DNA of 51,763 nt. Origin: Acidimicrobiales bacterium (GTDB lineage: Bacteria > Actinomycetota > Acidimicrobiia > Acidimicrobiales > SZUA-35). The notes under the pieces were generated by a model. It was not told the DNA's origin, did no database searches, and worked only from the letters and a program-made list of their open reading frames with translations. Shown piece by piece: positions 42,713 through 51,738 of the stretch. The stretch is from the NCBI GenBank assembly GCA_024638815.1, contig JAHEJM010000018.1, forward strand, positions 1-51,763, in the 5' to 3' direction. Made by a program: the position numbers and the translations under genes. The number at the start of each line of letters is the position of its first letter. Positions within the stretch are counted from its first letter, which is position 1.

Positions 42713-43521
42713 CGGCGACACGTTCCATTACGACGACCGCTGCCACGACGACCATCCGGGGCCTGGCCACCACCTTCGGCTGCTCGATTCGTGAGACCAT
42801 GGCCAACCGGCGGGGTTTCGCCCTCCAGATCTCCGTGATGGTGGTCAACGATCTTGTGTGGCTGCTCTTCTGGCTGCTGTTCTTCGATCGCTTCGGCTCC
42901 ATCCGGGGCTGGACCTTGGATGACATGGTCGTGCTGCTGGCCGTCCTGACCATGTCGGTTGGCACCGTGCTCGGGCTCTTCGGCAACGCCCGCCGCATCG
43001 CCGTGCTGATCTCCGACGGCACCCTGGACGCCGCCCTGGCCCTGCCGGTGCCGGCCCTGCCCTATCTGCTGGTCCGACATGTCAATGTGTTGTTCGTGGG
43101 CGACATGGTCTACGGGATCGTCCTCTTCCTGGCCCTGGGTCGGCCCACGCCGGCCCGGCTCGCCGTCTTCGTGGCGGTCTGTGCGTTCTCGGCCCTGCTG
43201 TTCGGAGGCTTCCTGGTGTTGGTCGGTTGCTCGGCCTTCGCCGTTGGTCGAAGCGAGGTCGGCGACCTCGGGTTCAATGCCATCACCCTCTTCGCCTCCT
43301 ACCCGGTCGATGTGTTCGCCGGTCCGACCAAGTTGTTCCTCTATGCCGTGGTGCCGGCCGGTTTCGTCTCGACCGTGCCGTCCCGGCTGGTCGACGAATT
43401 CGATCCGCGGTGGGCCCTTGCCCTGGCCGGCCTCTCGATCGGGGTGGCGGCGCTGGCCCGACACGCCTTCGCCCGTGGCCTCCGTCACTACACCAGCGGG
43501 GCCGTCTGGACGGCTCGCTGA
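42709..43521 (+). CDS. ABC-2 exporter permease 2
   Basis: 270 aa, six hydrophobic segments, same family as permease 1 but of the second type (RETMANRRGFALQISVMVVND, RIAVLISDGTLDAALALPV). GTG start overlaps the permease 1 stop (42709-42712). The ATPase-permease-permease order is the norm for this exporter group. Confidence 0.85.
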   Translation: MTATRSITTTAATTTIRGLATTFGCSIRETMANRRGFALQISVMVVNDLVWLLFWLLFFDRFGSIRGWTLDDMVVLLAVLTMSVGTVLGLFGNARRIAVLISDGTLDAALALPVPALPYLLVRHVNVLFVGDMVYGIVLFLALGRPTPARLAVFVAVCAFSALLFGGFLVLVGCSAFAVGRSEVGDLGFNAITLFASYPVDVFAGPTKLFLYAVVPAGFVSTVPSRLVDEFDPRWALALAGLSIGVAALARHAFARGLRHYTSGAVWTAR

Positions 43522-43582
43522 CTCACTACCATCGTCGATGACCCCCCCTCTCATGGCCACCGGCCGGAAGGATCGTAAACCG

Positions 43583-43810
43583 ATGCAGCTGTTCGAAATG
43601 GAAACCGAAGCCACCATGAGCAGGGAGGAGGCGGCCGACCTGCTTCGTGAACTGGCCGACTCCCTGGCCCGCCACAACGAGATCTCGTTCAAGCGGGAGG
43701 GCCTGCAGTACCGTCTGAAGGTCGCCGACCAGGTCGAGGTCGAGGTGGAGATCGAGGTGGCCACCGGCGACGACGGTGAGAACAGCATCGAGATCGAGCT
43801 CAGCTGGTGA
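43583..43810 (+). CDS. Amphi-Trp domain protein
   Basis: 75 aa, acidic. MQLFEMETEATMSREEAADLL begins a helix, then NEISFKREGLQYRLKVADQVEVEVEIEV strands and a final ELSW tryptophan: the amphi-Trp domain. ATGs at 43538 and 43553 are in frame, but the domain starts at 43583. Family function unknown; domain proteins of this type are common in haloarchaea and actinobacteria. Confidence 0.8.
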   Translation: MQLFEMETEATMSREEAADLLRELADSLARHNEISFKREGLQYRLKVADQVEVEVEIEVATGDDGENSIEIELSW

Positions 43811-43865
43811 CGGCGACCGCCCGGAAACCGTCGATGAACCACGTCCTGCGCGCCCGACGCCGTCG

Positions 43866-44417
43866 ATGAGCCGATTCGTCGTACTCCTACGAGGCATCAA
43901 CGTGGGTGGACACAACAAGGTGCCCATGGCCGAGCTTCGAGACGCCCTGGGCCGGCCCGAGCACGGATTCGACGCCATTTCGACCTACATTCAGTCCGGC
44001 AACATTGTGCTCGACACCCCGGAGCACAACGAGGCGGAGGTGGTGACCACGGTGCACGATGTCGTGGCCGACCGGTTTGGCCTGGACATTGCCGTGGTGG
44101 CCCGAGCGGCGCAGACCTGGCCCGACATCCTGGGCGCCAACCCGTTTCCCGAAGCCGAGGCCGACCCCAAGCGCCTCCACGTCTTCCTGTGCGACGAGCA
44201 ACCCGACGGTGCCCGGCTGGCCGAGTTCGACCCATCGGGCTACGAACCGGACCGGTTCCGGGCCGACGGCCGTCAACTCTACGTGTGTTACGACCGGGGA
44301 GCGGGTACCTCCAAGCTGACCGGGGCGCTGCTCGAACGAAAGCTCGGGGTGAGGGCCACCGCCCGCAACTGGGCCACCATGCTCACATTGTCGGAGATGC
44401 TCAGCCGGACAGTCTGA
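43866..44417 (+). CDS. DUF1697 protein
   Basis: 183 aa. FVVLLRGINVGGHNKVPMAELRDAL at the N-terminus, TYIQSGNIVL and a closing TGALLERKLGVRATARNWATMLTL are the family signature. The fold is known but not the role. Cytoplasmic. Confidence 0.88.
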   Translation: MSRFVVLLRGINVGGHNKVPMAELRDALGRPEHGFDAISTYIQSGNIVLDTPEHNEAEVVTTVHDVVADRFGLDIAVVARAAQTWPDILGANPFPEAEADPKRLHVFLCDEQPDGARLAEFDPSGYEPDRFRADGRQLYVCYDRGAGTSKLTGALLERKLGVRATARNWATMLTLSEMLSRTV

Positions 44418-44482
44418 ACATCCAACCGGCCAATCCGACCGACCATCACAACCAAGACCCCTGGGACCGACGGAGGCGAACC

Positions 44483-46129
44483 GTGTCCGAGTTACGACTG
44501 CAGAACCTGGATCGCATCGACAACGGTCACTTCGACGTGGCCATCATCGGCGGCGGTATCAACGGAGCGGTGGCGGCCGCCGCCCTCAGCGGCCGCGGGG
44601 TCAAGGTCATGGTCATCGACCGAGGTGATTGGGCGGCCCAGACCAGCCAGGAGTCGTCGAACCTGGTGTGGGGCGGTTTCAAGTACATGGAGAGCTACGA
44701 GCTCATCCTGGTCCGAAAGCTGTGCATGAGCCGCAACCGGCTCATGAGGGCCTATCCGGCCAACATCCAGGAGATCGGCTTCCTGGCCGCCATGGGCAGC
44801 ACCGCCCCGTTCCCCCAATGGCTGGCCGGCGTTGGTTCCGTGGCCTACTGGGCGTTCGGCAACTTCAAGACCGCACCTCCCCGGCTGTTGAGCAAAGAGA
44901 AGATCGAGGAGCTGGAGCCGATCATCGATACCGGCGACGTCAGGGGAGGGCTCGAATACGCCGACGCCCACCTCAAGGACAATGACGCACGGTTTGTCTT
45001 CGGCTTCGTCCGCTCCGCCATCGACCTCGGAGCGGCCGCCGCCAACTATGTGGAGCTGGCGTCGGCCGAGCGCGTCGACGACCGCTGGTATCTCGATCTC
45101 CAGGACGTCGACGGTGGCGGGACACTGGCCTGCACCGCCAAGGTCGTGGTCAACTGTGCCGGCCCCTTCATCGACCCCCTCAACGACGAACTAAAGGTCC
45201 GCACCAACCATCGCATCGTGCATTCCAAGGGCATCCATCTCATCGTCGACCAGCTCACCCCCAACAATCGGGTGCTGGCCTTCTTCGATGACACCGAGCG
45301 GCTGTTCTACGTGATCCCCATGGGTCGCCGATCGGTCATCGGCACCACCGACACCAGGGTCGACGAGCCGACCAAGGAGGTCACCGACGAGGACCGCTCG
45401 TTCCTGTTGAGCCAGATCAACGCCCGGCTCAACCTGGACAAGCCCCTTACCGAGGCCGACATCATCGCCGAACGATGCGGCACCCGCCCACTGGTGGTCC
45501 AGGCGGGCGAAGGGGATCAGACCGAGGCCGACTGGACCTCGCTGTCCCGCAAACACGAGATCGAGCTCGACGATGACCGGGCCGTGATCTCGGTCTACGG
45601 GGGCAAGCTGACCGACTGTCTCAATGTCGGTGAGGAGATCGCCGACGCGGTCAAGGAACTGGGCGTGACCGTCGGCCCCGACAACAAGACCTGGTACGGC
45701 GAACCGCCGCCGGTCACCCGGGATGCGTTCTACCGCCAGGCCCGGGGCATGGACCTGGACAGCCTCCGGATCAAGGAGAACACCGAACCGCTGTCGGATC
45801 GCTTGTGGCGCCGCTACGGTCGCCGGGCCTTCGACATGCTGGACGAGATCCGCCAGAACCCGGCCATGGGCGAGGACATCATGACCTCGGCCGACTATCT
45901 GCGGGTCGAGCTCTATCACACGGCCCAGAATGAGATGGTGGTCCGCCTGGAGGACTTCCTGCGCCGCCGGAGCAAGATCTCCCAGGTGGTTCCCACCCAC
46001 CTGATCGACGGCACACCGGGGCTGCAGGAGGTGGCCCGGGTCCTGTTCGGCGACGATGCCGAGGACCGGCTCGACCAGTACCACTCCGGCGGCGACAGCG
46101 GCGCCGTCGGGGCGGAACACGACCGCTGA
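44483..46129 (+). CDS. glpD: Glycerol-3-phosphate dehydrogenase (FAD-dependent)
   Basis: 548 aa. Oxidises sn-glycerol 3-phosphate to dihydroxyacetone phosphate and feeds electrons to quinone at the membrane. FAD site IIGGGINGAVAAAAL (~21-35), SSNLVWGGFKYME (the flavin-proximal loop), YVIPMGRRSVIGTTDT and YGGKLTDCLN, plus the C-terminal helical domain (~440-530). GTG 44483 has GGAGG six nt upstream. Convergent with the GH13 gene (39-bp gap). Confidence 0.92.
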   Translation: MSELRLQNLDRIDNGHFDVAIIGGGINGAVAAAALSGRGVKVMVIDRGDWAAQTSQESSNLVWGGFKYMESYELILVRKLCMSRNRLMRAYPANIQEIGFLAAMGSTAPFPQWLAGVGSVAYWAFGNFKTAPPRLLSKEKIEELEPIIDTGDVRGGLEYADAHLKDNDARFVFGFVRSAIDLGAAAANYVELASAERVDDRWYLDLQDVDGGGTLACTAKVVVNCAGPFIDPLNDELKVRTNHRIVHSKGIHLIVDQLTPNNRVLAFFDDTERLFYVIPMGRRSVIGTTDTRVDEPTKEVTDEDRSFLLSQINARLNLDKPLTEADIIAERCGTRPLVVQAGEGDQTEADWTSLSRKHEIELDDDRAVISVYGGKLTDCLNVGEEIADAVKELGVTVGPDNKTWYGEPPPVTRDAFYRQARGMDLDSLRIKENTEPLSDRLWRRYGRRAFDMLDEIRQNPAMGEDIMTSADYLRVELYHTAQNEMVVRLEDFLRRRSKISQVVPTHLIDGTPGLQEVARVLFGDDAEDRLDQYHSGGDSGAVGAEHDR

Positions 46130-46168
46130 CCTCGAGGCCTGCGATCTCGGGACGCCCCGACCGAGTCC

Positions 46169-47878
46169 TCAATCAGAAGCAGAGCTGAAGACACGTGTCT
46201 CCGCACCGTCGCTCCACGACGAGATGGTGAAGCCGAGTCCGACCAGGTCGGCCTCGAGCACGGCTCGGTGACCGCCGTTCTCCCAGCCGATGGACAGTCG
46301 GCCGTCGCCGGAGTCGGTGACGTCGACGGTGGCATCCCATCCGAAGGCGGGGAAACGGTTCCTGAACCTCAACAGAGTCAGCTGATCGTGAACCACAGGG
46401 GTGTTCAGGCGATCCCCGATCTGGTCCATCGACAGGTTCGTCCTGTTGATCTCCTTGTGGCCACCGAGACGGGCCGCCTCATGATCGTTCGTTCCCCCGA
46501 ACAGGTCGAGATACCAGACCTGGGGAATACCGGGCATGAAGATCTGAATGGCCCGTGCCAGCAACAGCTTTCCGACGTCCTCGCCAAGCGCGCTGAAGAA
46601 GGTGGCGTTGACCTGGTAGTAGGAGATCCTGGTTCCATCCGGGCCGTAGAGGTTCTTCACCATGCCCCCTCGATCCAGAATCGTGCCGATCATGGTGTCG
46701 ATGGACTCGTCGTCGAGGAGCCCCTTCAAGTCAAGCACGGGTATACCGTCGTGGCAGCCCAGCATGGTGATGGTGACGTAGTCAGCGTCCAGGATCTCAC
46801 CAATCCAGCCAGCGAGGCGGCGGGCGCTCCCCGACTCGAGCGCATCGATGACCAAGCCGGGGAAGAAGAAGTCGTAGAAGGCGAAGCCGTTGTCGGCCAG
46901 CTTCCTGTGCGTTCCATCGGAGTAGGCCGAATGGATTTCGGGCAGGAGAACCAGACCGTGACGATCCGCCATGCCCCGGAGGCGCTCGATGTAGTCCCAG
47001 GTGCCGGGCTCGTTGAAGAAATTGCGCCTGCCCACCTCCTTGTGCAGATAGGCAAAGGCATCGAGCCGAACGATCCTGGCCCCGTACGACCGCAACCGGG
47101 CCAGGGTCTGATCGTAGTATTCCCACACCATCTCCGATTCTGCATTGAGGTCCATCTGGCCCAGGTAGCTCGTGCACTCACGTTCGACGTAGCTCAGGAT
47201 CGAGTCCCGCTGCAGGTCACCGACACCGAGGTCGACGTCGTCGACCGAACGGCCATCGGCCAGGGCGGTGGCCATGGCCGACGCCGCCGCTTCCGCCTCC
47301 GACCGGCCGAGGCCGACGTGATCGGCCAGGTCGGTGGCCTCGGGTGCCGTTACCGACACGGCCTGGTAGAAGGTGTTCCAGTAGTAGCGACTGCCTCCGT
47401 CCGGAAACGGAACCTTGAGAATCGGCAGCTCCGGCTTCCGCATGAAGAGCCGGGACAGGTACTGCTCGTCGGGAATCAGGTAGCCCTCGGGACTGGGCGA
47501 GCCGTAGCCGTCCCAGAAGGCATTCCAGTCGATGAAGAACTCGACATAGGGCGACTCGACACCACGCTCCAGGATGTCCCTGAACTGGGGTGACTGCACG
47601 GAGATGTGGTTCAACACGAAGTCGAGCTTCAGCTCGATCCCCAGTTCCCGAAGGGCTCGAAGATCGTCGGCACCGGCAAGGTTGGGATTGATGCCGTAGT
47701 CGATGATGGAGAAACCACGATCCAGGTCGGAGTTGAACACCGAGGGCAGGACGTAGAACAGCGAGAAGGCGTCCTTGAGGTGCTCGGATCCGAGGAGGGC
47801 AACGATCTCACTCAGCACCCCACCGCAGCTGTCGGGGTAGGCATTGAACATCACGCCGCTGGGCAGAACATCACTCAT
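46169..47878 (-). CDS. GH13 sucrose-phosphorylase-like glucosyl phosphorylase
   Basis: 569 aa, GH13 barrel without signal peptide. Nucleophile Asp in IVRLDAFAYLHKEVG, acid/base Glu in LLPEIHS and the third acid in GCHDGIPV; the INRTNLS region near the C-terminal barrel end matches subfamily 18, which contains sucrose, glucosylglycerol and glucosylglycerate phosphorylases. The chain is longer than classic sucrose phosphorylase (about 490-500 aa), favouring one of the glucosylglycerol/glucosylglycerate types. It would release glucose 1-phosphate from a compatible solute or sucrose. A P-loop kinase gene precedes it on the same strand. Confidence 0.82.
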   Translation of the reverse strand: MSDVLPSGVMFNAYPDSCGGVLSEIVALLGSEHLKDAFSLFYVLPSVFNSDLDRGFSIIDYGINPNLAGADDLRALRELGIELKLDFVLNHISVQSPQFRDILERGVESPYVEFFIDWNAFWDGYGSPSPEGYLIPDEQYLSRLFMRKPELPILKVPFPDGGSRYYWNTFYQAVSVTAPEATDLADHVGLGRSEAEAAASAMATALADGRSVDDVDLGVGDLQRDSILSYVERECTSYLGQMDLNAESEMVWEYYDQTLARLRSYGARIVRLDAFAYLHKEVGRRNFFNEPGTWDYIERLRGMADRHGLVLLPEIHSAYSDGTHRKLADNGFAFYDFFFPGLVIDALESGSARRLAGWIGEILDADYVTITMLGCHDGIPVLDLKGLLDDESIDTMIGTILDRGGMVKNLYGPDGTRISYYQVNATFFSALGEDVGKLLLARAIQIFMPGIPQVWYLDLFGGTNDHEAARLGGHKEINRTNLSMDQIGDRLNTPVVHDQLTLLRFRNRFPAFGWDATVDVTDSGDGRLSIGWENGGHRAVLEADLVGLGFTISSWSDGAETRVFSSASD

Positions 47879-47895
47879 GGTCGCTCGCTACTCAT
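47875..47895 (-). other. Six-codon upstream mini-frame overlapping the GH13 start
   Basis: A tandem duplication of about 17 bp around the start codon places a second ATG at 47895 that reads MSSERP and stops in an ATGA overlap with the real ATG (47878). It may be a leftover of the duplication or a coupling element. Expression is not shown. Confidence 0.3.
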
Positions 47896-47965
47896 GGTCA
47901 CTCGCTGTCTCGAGACTCCGTCCACTTCGATCAGGCGCTCGGTGAATCGCCCCCCCCCGCCATTC

Positions 47966-48928
47966 TCATTGCAGCCGACGTTGGAAATCGTCCTGGGATA
48001 GGACTTCGCCACCCTTCGAGATGATCAGATCGGCATGCCCGGCCCAGCTGACCAGCTTCTCGTGCTCGATCTCCAGCACCAGGCTGATCAACGGACTGTC
48101 GGTGTTGGTGTCCCGACCCCGCGACAACCGGTGGGCCAGCGTCTCCGCCGGGGTACTGAACAGGAAGATCGAGAAATCGACGCCGTTGACCAGCGGGTTT
48201 CCGCCATGGGTCCACTCGAGGAAGAGTGCTTGGATCCCCTCGAAGTCCACCGCCTCGTAGCGAGTGGTGTCGGATGTGCGTCCCATGCGTTTCAGAACCA
48301 GGACGTCACGACCCGATCTGAACGAGTCGAGAACGGTGTTGACCATCGAGAAGTCGGTTTCGTTCTCCGTACCGAGGTATGACGCCAGGGCCCTTCGTCC
48401 GGCATCGAAGTAGCCCGTGGCCCATGCCGGCTCATCGCCGCCGAGGCCGTCAAGGGTCAAGTCCGTCATCTCCGGCCGCTTCTCGAGCAGGGCATCCATC
48501 CATTGATTCGAGAAGCCCTCGGTCCGTGCCAGCTGGGTCAACGCTGCGTTCCGGAAGACCGAGAGGCGCTCGACATCGTTCAGTTCGGGGATGCGATGCG
48601 GATAGTTGTCCCCCGACATGATGTAGGAGCCATAGCCCTCGGTGTCGCAGTAGTTGGCCAGCACCGAGGCGATCTCGGATTTGCCCACGCCGGAACCGCC
48701 GAAAACCGACACCACCAGCCGTCCGCCGTCGAGGTCGGCCAGTCGCCGCAGCAGATGGGGAAAGATGGTGGTCGCCTTGTCGATATGGGTCTGCTCGATC
48801 TTGACCTTGTCGCCCGGCATGTCGCCGGTCTTGATTGCGGCGACGTCGACGGCGGGAGGGCGCCACGCCGCCTCATCCCCGGCGCCTGCCGGTTGGTGAC
48901 CGGTCCCCTCGTCTCGACTGCCGCTCAT
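47966..48928 (-). CDS. P-loop kinase next to the GH13 phosphorylase
   Basis: 320 aa. Walker A FGGSGVGKS (~76-84) with downstream YIMSGDNYPHRIPE (substrate/lid region) and RMGRTSDTTRYEA. Resembles uridine-kinase/phosphoribulokinase-like sugar or nucleoside kinases, but I cannot name the family. About 35 disordered residues precede the domain. Adjacency to a disaccharide or glycoside phosphorylase suggests it phosphorylates the sugar or polyol released by that enzyme. Confidence 0.7.
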   Translation of the reverse strand: MSGSRDEGTGHQPAGAGDEAAWRPPAVDVAAIKTGDMPGDKVKIEQTHIDKATTIFPHLLRRLADLDGGRLVVSVFGGSGVGKSEIASVLANYCDTEGYGSYIMSGDNYPHRIPELNDVERLSVFRNAALTQLARTEGFSNQWMDALLEKRPEMTDLTLDGLGGDEPAWATGYFDAGRRALASYLGTENETDFSMVNTVLDSFRSGRDVLVLKRMGRTSDTTRYEAVDFEGIQALFLEWTHGGNPLVNGVDFSIFLFSTPAETLAHRLSRGRDTNTDSPLISLVLEIEHEKLVSWAGHADLIISKGGEVLSQDDFQRRLQ

Positions 48929-49045
48929 CCTCGTCCTCCTGCCCTTCCCGGGTGTGGCATCCTCCCGGCTGTGGCCCTGACCACACCGAGCCGTTCCGGC
49001 ATGGGTCGACCCCGGTCTCCCCCCGGCCCGTCCACGATCACAACA

Positions 49046-50413
49046 CTATCTGTCAATCTCGAACAGCAGGGTGCCCGACGGGTCGAACACATAGGATCGG
49101 AGCACACCCTCACCATCTTCCACTGCGTAGTCGTGGACCACCAGCCGGTCGGGGCCGATTGCCGGCTGGCCCGTAGGCTGGCCGACCTCGATTCGGATGG
49201 TCTCCCCGGCGACGGTGGCCAGCCGGTAGCCGGTCTCGTCGTTGGACCACAGCAAGCCGACCGGCCCCACCGCCAATCGAGGCAACCACGAGAACCCAGG
49301 GCCGTCGACCTCGCTCCAGGTACCACCGTCGTCGTTGGTCAGTAGCCACCGGGCCTCCCCCCGACGGGGCAGCCGGGCGTCATCCACGACGACCACGGCC
49401 ACATGGCCGCCGAACGTGGCGTAGGCCTCCATGGCCTGGCCGTCCACCGGAGCGCCGTCGGCCTGCAACGGCAGCTCGCTCCAGGTCGATCCGTCGTCGC
49501 TGACCACCAGCCGCCCCCGGTCGGTGCTCCAGAAACGCTCGCCCGATGATGCCACCTTGGACACCGTGGCGATCAGACGGCCACCGGGTTGCCCCTCAGC
49601 CCAGAACTCGGTAACCGGTGGCGGCGCGACCTGACTGACCGAACCATCGACTTCCTCGATCCACAGCTGTTGGGGCAACTGGTCCAACCGGGCCCGATCG
49701 TCCTCGTCGAGGTAGGGAGCGAGCTGTTCGGTGAACACCACGGTCCCGTTTGCCGTGCCGGCACCGTCGCCGGTGTCGGAGGCGTTGTCGGACCGACATC
49801 GCAGAGTGACCCGCCAACCGTCGGACCGTCCCGTGATCCCCCACGATTCGAGTTCGACTCCCTGATCGGTGCCGGCCGTCTGCTCCTCCAGCAACCGGGC
49901 GAAACACGGCTCCCGCTCCGCCGCCAGGGTCAGCAGATCGGGGTGGACCGGCTGATCGCCGTCAACCGGTTGATCGCCGTCAACCTGCTGCTCCGGCAGC
50001 CAGTCCTGAAACGGCGAGTACTGGAACTGGCGGGAGAACAGGACTCGATCGGCGCCGGCCGCCACCGGGGAACCGAAGGCCCGGGCGTAATGGAACGGCA
50101 CCGGCTCGGGGCCGCTGGATTCCGCACCGGATCCCGGTTCGGTGTTGACGTCACAGTCGAACCCGTCGGGACATCGCCACTGGGTTGCGGCCACCGGCGG
50201 GGTCCCCTCGACGTGGGCCCACTCCCGCCCGTCGGCTGACGTCCAGTGCTCCCGGAACCCCAGGGCCACGAACCGTGTGCCGTCCCACACCACCTCATTA
50301 CCCTCCCACCGAGGCGGCCCGGTGAGTTCCTCGAGCGCGCCACAACCGGCGACGGCCAACACCATCACCAGTGCGGCCAGGAGAGTGGCAGCCAAGCGGG
50401 AGGCCAGTCGCAT
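49046..50413 (-). CDS. Lipoprotein with Asp-box-like beta-propeller repeats
   Basis: 455 aa from ATG 50413; earlier in-frame codons look noncoding. Signal peptide MRLASRLAATLLAALVMVLA with lipobox VAGC (Cys24), so lipid-anchored outside the cell. Repeated SxDGxxW motifs (SADGREWAHVEG, SDDGSTWSELPL, NDDGGTWSEVDG) indicate a sialidase/BNR-type propeller. An 18-bp tandem repeat (49950-49985) encodes VDGDQP twice. No catalytic residues identified; function unknown. Confidence 0.75.
   Translation of the reverse strand: MRLASRLAATLLAALVMVLAVAGCGALEELTGPPRWEGNEVVWDGTRFVALGFREHWTSADGREWAHVEGTPPVAATQWRCPDGFDCDVNTEPGSGAESSGPEPVPFHYARAFGSPVAAGADRVLFSRQFQYSPFQDWLPEQQVDGDQPVDGDQPVHPDLLTLAAEREPCFARLLEEQTAGTDQGVELESWGITGRSDGWRVTLRCRSDNASDTGDGAGTANGTVVFTEQLAPYLDEDDRARLDQLPQQLWIEEVDGSVSQVAPPPVTEFWAEGQPGGRLIATVSKVASSGERFWSTDRGRLVVSDDGSTWSELPLQADGAPVDGQAMEAYATFGGHVAVVVVDDARLPRRGEARWLLTNDDGGTWSEVDGPGFSWLPRLAVGPVGLLWSNDETGYRLATVAGETIRIEVGQPTGQPAIGPDRLVVHDYAVEDGEGVLRSYVFDPSGTLLFEIDR
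49950..49985 (-). repeat. 18-bp tandem repeat in the lipoprotein gene
   Basis: Two in-frame copies of an 18-bp unit (49950-49967, 49968-49985) with one or two base differences, adding six residues (VDGDQP) twice in a surface loop. Confidence 0.8.
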
Positions 50414-50485
50414 CACGATGTAGAGGGTAGTAAGCACGTCGGGCCGCCGGTACCGCCGCCGAGCACCCGCCGGTATCGTACCGAC

Positions 50486-51208
50486 ATGGCCTCGACGGCA
50501 ACCCTGGTCCTCGCCCATGAACCCGACGGTCCGGCCTGCCTGGTCGAGGACCGCCTTCTCGAACGGGGTTTCACGGTCCACACCCATGTGATCTGCCCTG
50601 ATGCCGACCAGCCCAACCGAGCCGAACCCTTCCCGGCACTCGATGGCTACGACCTGTTGGTGGTCATGGGATCGGTTCGATCCCTGACCAGGAAGGGCGA
50701 GATCTCGTCGTGGATCCGTGATGAACTCGACCTGCTCAAGATGGCCCACACCGACGGCACCCCCATCCTCGGCATCTGTTTCGGTGGCCAACTCCTGGCC
50801 GATGCTCTTGGAGGCGAGGTGGAGACCGCACCCAACGGCGAGTTCGGGTGGCATCGGATCGAGCTCGAGCCCGGGGTGGACATCCCGGTCAGCCCGGGTC
50901 CGTGGATGCAGTGGCATCACGACCGATTCACTCCCCCCGCCGGGGCCGAGATCCTGGCCCGATCATCGGAGGGGGTGCAACTGTTCCGACTGGGCACCAC
51001 GGTCGGCACCCAGTTCCATCCCGAGGTTGACATCGAGCACGTGGCCGAGTGGCTGGAAGGCGCCCCGGCCGACTACGTGGCCGAGGTCGGTGTCGACGGC
51101 GAAGCCCTCCTGGCCGAGACGGCGGAGCGGGAGGACGACAACCGACGTCAGTGCTACGCCCTGGTCGACTGGTACCTGGAGGACGTCGTGGCCGAGTCCG
51201 GCCACTGA
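50486..51208 (+). CDS. Class I glutamine amidotransferase-like protein
   Basis: 240 aa single GATase1 domain. Nucleophile Cys98 in GICFGGQ and His178/Glu180 in QFHPEV form the triad. Related to stand-alone GMP-synthase-like amidotransferases (PuuD/GuaA-type) that hydrolyse gamma-glutamyl or glutamine amides. ATG 50486 in a short divergent gap (72 bp) from the lipoprotein gene; followed 8 nt later by the DUF456 gene. Confidence 0.88.
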   Translation: MASTATLVLAHEPDGPACLVEDRLLERGFTVHTHVICPDADQPNRAEPFPALDGYDLLVVMGSVRSLTRKGEISSWIRDELDLLKMAHTDGTPILGICFGGQLLADALGGEVETAPNGEFGWHRIELEPGVDIPVSPGPWMQWHHDRFTPPAGAEILARSSEGVQLFRLGTTVGTQFHPEVDIEHVAEWLEGAPADYVAEVGVDGEALLAETAEREDDNRRQCYALVDWYLEDVVAESGH

Positions 51209-51216
51209 GCACGGCG

Positions 51217-51738
51217 ATGACGGAACTGGGCTTCACCGGCGAGGACTACCACCTGTTCTGGTCGTTGCTGGCCCTGGTCGTGATGGCGGTGGGGCTGGTC
51301 GGGGTGCTGGTGCCGGTACTGCCCGGGTTGATGCTGATCTGGTCGGTGGCCTTGATCTATGGATTGATCGTGGGCTTCGGCGCCGCCGGCCTGTCGGCCA
51401 TGGTGGTACTGAGCCTCATCGTGGTGGTCAGCGTGGTCAAGAGTGTGGTCCTGCCCCGGCGGGCGGCGGCCGGGGCCGGGGCCTCGGGCTGGTCTCAGTT
51501 CGGAGCCGTGGCCGGCGGGGTCGTCGGCTTCTTCCTGGTCCCCGTGATCGGCCTGATACTCGGGGCCCTGGCCGGCATGGTGGTCACGGAGTACTCACTC
51601 AAGGGAAACTGGGACGACGCCTGGACCGCCACCAAGGCCACGGCCAAGGGCTTCGGCATCAGCGCCCTCATCGATCTCGTCCTGGGCATGGTCATGATCA
51701 CCGCCTGGGCCGTCTGGGCCGCCTCGGTGATCTGGTAG
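51217..51738 (+). CDS. DUF456 membrane protein
   Basis: 173 aa with four to five hydrophobic segments. GLVGVLVPVLPGLMLIWS near the N-terminus, VVLPRRAAAGAGASGWSQFGAVAGGVVGFFLVPVIGLILG and the C-terminal WTATKATAKGFG motif are the DUF456 signature. Function unknown. Lies 8 nt after the amidotransferase gene, likely one transcript; the last 25 bases of the window are noncoding. Confidence 0.85.
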   Translation: MTELGFTGEDYHLFWSLLALVVMAVGLVGVLVPVLPGLMLIWSVALIYGLIVGFGAAGLSAMVVLSLIVVVSVVKSVVLPRRAAAGAGASGWSQFGAVAGGVVGFFLVPVIGLILGALAGMVVTEYSLKGNWDDAWTATKATAKGFGISALIDLVLGMVMITAWAVWAASVIW

